This document shows positions 6,063 through 6,894 of a stretch of 6,894 bases of DNA, one piece after another. Under the pieces are notes generated by a model, which did not search any database, was not told the origin of the DNA, and saw only the letters and a program-made list of their open reading frames with translations. Position 1 is the first letter of the stretch, and the number at the start of each line of letters is the position of its first letter. Where the stretch lies: NCBI GenBank assembly GCA_020355945.1, contig CP070627.1, positions 5,434,912 to 5,441,805 of the forward strand. The letters are read 5' to 3'. The position numbers and the translations under genes are program-made. Origin of the DNA: Candidatus Aminicenantota bacterium (GTDB taxonomy: Bacteria; Acidobacteriota; Aminicenantia; UBA2199).

Positions 6063-6894
6063 TTACTCAACAATGAACTTCTTAATTTCATTTGATTTGG
6101 GATCGATTAAGTGAATCGCACAGGCCAGGCATGGATCAAAGGAGCGAATAATTCGCACCACGTTGATGGGGTTATCAGGGTCTGGTACCGGGGCCCCGAT
6201 AAGGGATTCTTCGTACTGTCCCCTATATTTTTTGTTACATCTGGGTGAGGAATTCCAGGTGGAAGGTACGACGCACTGATAATGCTCGATCTTTTTGTCT
6301 TTTATCTTTAACCAATGGCCCAGTGCACCGCGTGGAGGCTCGTAAAATCCTGCTCCGGTTCCGGTTTCAGGTGGTTCCCAATGGTCGGTGTCATGGATTT
6401 TAAAGTTGGGTTTGGTCATTTCCGTAAGTAATTGATCGCACCACTTGTAGCAAGCATCAACCACAAGACTGGTTTCAATAGCACGTGCTGCATGTCGGGC
6501 CACAGCACCGGGTTTGACTCCTTTGCCCACCAACTTGAGTAAATCCGGGTTCTTGGCAACCAACTGCCGCGCCAACGGTCCGACTTCCATAGGCATGTTG
6601 TCGTAGCGAGGTGCTTTTACAAAAGAATAGGCCTTTTTCTTATCCAGGTCATATACGGTTTCGCCTTCGGAAGGATGAAGAGGTTTTTGCTTTTTATACC
6701 AGGCATAATTAACGGCTTCGGTGATCTTATCGGCATTAAAGGCTTCTACGATGATATTCGCAGGATTCATATTCTTGATTACGCCGGCGGGGAAAAGAAA
6801 TTCTTTTTGGGGTGGTTTCTTTTGCAGGGCACCATAGGATAGATAGTTGTAGTGACCGCCGCCTACACCAAGTTTTGCCAGGGGCAGAAGTGGT
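6063..6894 (-). CDS. [NiFe] hydrogenase large subunit, C-terminal half (partial, 5' end beyond window)
   Basis: The catalytic subunit of an uptake-type (group 1) [NiFe] hydrogenase binds the Ni-Fe(CN)2CO centre. The frame runs from the right edge, with no start in the window, to TAA at 6065-6063, giving 276 residues, about half the usual length. It begins around LGVGGGHYNYLSYGAL, followed by FPAGVI, and an internal Met at 6770 is not the start. PPRGALGHW carries the conserved Arg and His near the active site. The C-terminal metal motif is DPCLACAIH (6137-6111), with both Cys encoded as TGC/TGT, so this is not a selenocysteine [NiFeSe] enzyme. The 15 residues after His, LIDPKSNEIKKFIVE, form the extension removed by the maturation protease encoded next. 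The ending resembles Desulfovibrio periplasmic enzymes (HynAB type). The first CxxC motif and the small subunit lie outside the window. Confidence 0.96.
   Translation of the reverse strand, partial: PLLPLAKLGVGGGHYNYLSYGALQKKPPQKEFLFPAGVIKNMNPANIIVEAFNADKITEAVNYAWYKKQKPLHPSEGETVYDLDKKKAYSFVKAPRYDNMPMEVGPLARQLVAKNPDLLKLVGKGVKPGAVARHAARAIETSLVVDACYKWCDQLLTEMTKPNFKIHDTDHWEPPETGTGAGFYEPPRGALGHWLKIKDKKIEHYQCVVPSTWNSSPRCNKKYRGQYEESLIGAPVPDPDNPINVVRIIRSFDPCLACAIHLIDPKSNEIKKFIVE

Noticed and set aside
6111..6137. Selenocysteine in the hydrogenase C-terminal metal motif
   Set aside because: Both metal-ligand positions are encoded by ordinary Cys codons (TGC and TGT), with no in-frame TGA.
1..6894. 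CRISPR array, tRNA/rRNA genes, insertion sequence or toxin-antitoxin pair
   Set aside because: No regularly spaced repeats, no RNA-gene signature that I could see, no transposase-like frame and no small paired genes are present.

Overview
The window holds the redox end of a formate/hydrogen-metabolising anaerobe. Two gene blocks face each other. On the + strand is a periplasmic formate dehydrogenase (FDH) pair followed by an outer-membrane porin. On the - strand is the 3' part of a [NiFe] hydrogenase large-subunit gene followed by its maturation endopeptidase. The two blocks converge in a gap at 5236-5397.

Organism: the combination suggests a Gram-negative anaerobe, most likely a Desulfobacterota-type sulfate reducer or syntroph. 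The supporting features are a Tat-exported, selenocysteine-containing FDH catalytic subunit, a soluble four-cluster partner, a Desulfovibrio-like C-terminal end on the [NiFe] large subunit, and a beta-barrel porin with a C-terminal Phe. Base composition is moderate by eye. The lineage is inferred from gene content and is not proven by the window.

Layout: 1-157 is an unidentified reading frame, probably the 3' end of an upstream gene. 188-3184 is fdhA, interrupted by an in-frame TGA at 749-751 that is read as selenocysteine; a bacterial SECIS hairpin follows directly, so this is one 998-residue protein and not two ORFs or a pseudogene. 3202-3987 is fdhB, and its stop codon lies in a perfect 13-bp tandem duplication. 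3988-4140 carries a strong hairpin and then an AT-rich leader with a good ribosome-binding site. 4141-5235 is the porin gene. 5236-5397 carries GCACAAAG-type inverted and direct repeats. 5398-5913 (-) is the hydrogenase maturation protease. 5914-6062 contains an 18-bp imperfect palindrome built from an AAGGTTAAG motif. 6063-6894 (-) is the C-terminal half of the [NiFe] large subunit, which runs off the window.

How the genes work together: FdhA oxidises formate (or reduces CO2) in the periplasm and passes electrons through FdhB. FdhB has no membrane anchor and no cytochrome b subunit is visible, so soluble periplasmic c-type cytochromes are the likely partners. The hydrogenase large subunit, after C-terminal clipping by the adjacent protease, belongs to a periplasm-type uptake enzyme that could share the same electron pool, allowing formate/H2 cycling or interspecies transfer. 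The porin could admit small solutes, but its substrate cannot be read from the sequence. I see no RNA gene, CRISPR array, insertion sequence or obviously novel multi-gene system. The points most worth a second look are the recoded UGA with its SECIS, the intergenic repeat hairpins, the duplication at the fdhB stop and the cysteine-rich porin.
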